Positions 32,596-33,568 of a stretch of DNA of 33,568 bases are shown piece by piece. The notes under the pieces were generated by a model, which ran no database searches, was not told the origin of the DNA, and saw only the letters and a program-made list of their open reading frames with translations. Position numbers and translations under genes: made by a program. The DNA comes from Thermoplasmatales archaeon UBA509 (GTDB lineage: Archaea > Thermoplasmatota > Thermoplasmata > Thermoplasmatales > Thermoplasmataceae). The stretch is taken from positions 1-33,568 of the forward strand of contig DAJC01000063.1 in NCBI GenBank assembly GCA_002498845.1, given 5' to 3'. Positions within the stretch are counted from its first letter, which is position 1. Each line of letters begins with the position of its first letter.

Positions 32596-32817
32596 TCATA
32601 ATAGATTCACAAAATCTTCTACAGTTAGACCGGATTGTTTAATAATTGCTCTTAAGGTTCCCGGCTTCAGTTCTTTATGCAATGGAACAACTATGTTCCT
32701 GTATCCATCTTTGCTCTGGATTATAACGTGATCACCTTTTCCTTTTCTTAAAATGAAACCTCTTTTGGAGAGTGCTTTGATTACAACTTCTCCAGATACA
32801 ACTGGAAGTTTAGGCAT
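32596..32817 (-). CDS. hicA: HicA-type mRNA interferase toxin
   Basis: A 73-aa dsRBD-like toxin. The family pattern is complete: VSGEVVIKALSKRGF, then KGKGDHVII with catalytic His30, then VVPLHKELKPGTLRAIIKQSGLTVEDF. ATG 32817 is chosen over ATG 32841 because homologues begin with MPKLP-like sequence. The start overlaps the end of hicB by 8 nt, so the pair is translationally coupled, with the antitoxin first. Confidence 0.9.
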   Translation of the reverse strand: MPKLPVVSGEVVIKALSKRGFILRKGKGDHVIIQSKDGYRNIVVPLHKELKPGTLRAIIKQSGLTVEDFVNLL

Positions 32818-33019
32818 CCAGAAGGACTTCCTCGCCAACATCCTGGGGTATAGGTTTTCCGTCTTCTTTTAAAACTTCCAAATATAATTCTATTGCTTCC
32901 TTGATATTTTTGAGAGCTTCTTCTCTATTCTCCCCTTCAGAGATGCAACCAGGGAGTGCTGGTACACTCACCGTAAACCCCCCATCTTTCTGTGGTTCAA
33001 GTATAACTGTAAATTTCAC
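32810..33019 (-). CDS. hicB: HicB-type antitoxin, short form
   Basis: A 69-aa HicB domain: KFTVILEPQKDGGFTVSVPALPGCISEGENREEALKNIKEAIELYLE is the classic pattern (shown here as the family core). It lacks the C-terminal DNA-binding domain of long HicB proteins, so autoregulation by it would need another factor. The start is GTG 33019, 25 nt below an ATTTAAGT box; the longer frame to 33091 has unrelated Cys/Phe-rich sequence. Confidence 0.88.
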   Translation of the reverse strand: MKFTVILEPQKDGGFTVSVPALPGCISEGENREEALKNIKEAIELYLEVLKEDGKPIPQDVGEEVLLDA

Positions 33020-33040
33020 TAAAATGAATTCAAAACATTG

Positions 33041-33048
33041 ATTTAAGT
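33041..33048 (-). promoter_or_regulatory. TATA-like box for hicBA
   Basis: ATTTAAGT (ACTTAAAT on minus) is centred 25 nt upstream of the hicB GTG start at 33019. Confidence 0.4.
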
Positions 33049-33311
33049 ATTGTGTAAGGGAATAACATGTTGAATTGAATGATTTGATCACCCGTCAGGA
33101 GGATTTTCTAGATTTTGAAATTCTTGATTTTGACACAAAACAAAAGTTATTTACGTTGATTTTTCTCGAACAATTCTCTAATGATAGTTTGTTGATCATT
33201 TTTATACAAGCAACTCAGGAATAATACGTTGGAAAATATTACTGCCGTTCTTTGAAGATTCGTTGCGATAACTTAGTGAAAATATTAGACATCTATGCGT
33301 ATCACTTGAGC

Positions 33312-33568
33312 GTGGAATATTTTATTGCTATCACACCCTCGAAGGAATATGGAGAAATAATAACGCGATTCCAAAGAAGTTGGCCAAATAATGCCTTACC
33401 AGATTTTGTGGAGCCCCACATCACTGTTAAATCCCAGGCCGGTCTGAATGAAGATGAATACTGGATAGATTCTATAAAAACAATTTGCAGGAACTTCGCA
33501 ATGTTTAATTTGTCATTAAAGGGTGTAAAATCCTTTGGAAAATCTGTTGACCTTTTCTATAATCTTAT
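33312..33568 (+). CDS. 2H phosphoesterase / 2'-5' RNA ligase-like protein, partial
   Basis: The gene runs off the window end; 85 residues are visible. It begins VEYFIAITPS, with the first H-x-T motif at H36-I-T38 (VEPHITVKSQAGL) and a following helix-strand pattern of the 2H phosphoesterase (LigT/ThpR) fold; the second H-x-T would lie outside the window. GTG 33312 is chosen because the family N-terminus begins there and an AATATTA box lies 28 nt upstream; a GTG at 33276 is an alternative. Such proteins act on 2',5' or cyclic phosphates of RNA. Confidence 0.7.
   Translation, partial: MEYFIAITPSKEYGEIITRFQRSWPNNALPDFVEPHITVKSQAGLNEDEYWIDSIKTICRNFAMFNLSLKGVKSFGKSVDLFYNL

Overview
The window looks like chromosomal DNA from an archaeon of the Thermoplasmatales (Thermoplasma/Ferroplasma relatives). 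This is an inference from archaeal-type gene content: RadB, archaeal FEN-1, archaeal NadM, archaeal-type ProRS with a C-terminal zinc ribbon, the archaeosine enzyme RaSEA and archaeal TyrRS. The promoter layout agrees: most first genes of operons have an A/T-rich TATA-like box centred 24-29 nt upstream of the start codon, as expected for leaderless mRNAs, while several downstream operon genes carry GAGGTG-type Shine-Dalgarno motifs. No rRNA, convincing tRNA, CRISPR array or complete insertion sequence was seen.

Positions 1 to about 28150 are compact core genome. smc and scpA (chromosome organisation) are followed by two overlapping small genes that together carry every motif of a Cas4-like RecB nuclease, split by a membrane hairpin, and then by tyrS. 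On the minus strand come a small AbrB-type regulator, the repair pair radB-fen and the proS-HAD phosphatase pair. An M20 peptidase on the plus strand converges on ileS-nadM. Next are small hypotheticals, thiL, a stand-alone RecB-like nuclease, the archaeosine radical-SAM enzyme and an aminotransferase. A ybjQ / YhfC-like / radical-SAM operon follows, in which the YhfC-like gene has an in-frame TAA. Then come a YbjN/T3S-chaperone-like protein, a large multi-spanning membrane protein, a divergent cluster (sequon-rich secreted protein, membrane protein, winged-helix protein) and a sulfide:quinone-oxidoreductase-like flavoprotein.

From about 28190 to the end the DNA is visibly more A/T rich and loosely packed, and looks like an accessory region. 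It holds an orphan HTH-like protein, an ABC exporter pair in which both genes carry an in-frame TGA, a VapBC module, the tail of an Mrr-type restriction nuclease, a HicAB module and the start of a 2H phosphoesterase gene. A 50-nt sequence repeated at 80% identity lies just 3' of each toxin gene.

The best candidates for something undescribed are the split, membrane-anchored Cas4-like nuclease beside SMC-ScpA, the toxin-associated 50-nt repeat, the paired in-frame UGA codons, a winged-helix gene that appears to start at AUU, and an interleaved inverted-repeat structure after the aminotransferase gene. All identifications are by reading motifs; no database search or computation was run.
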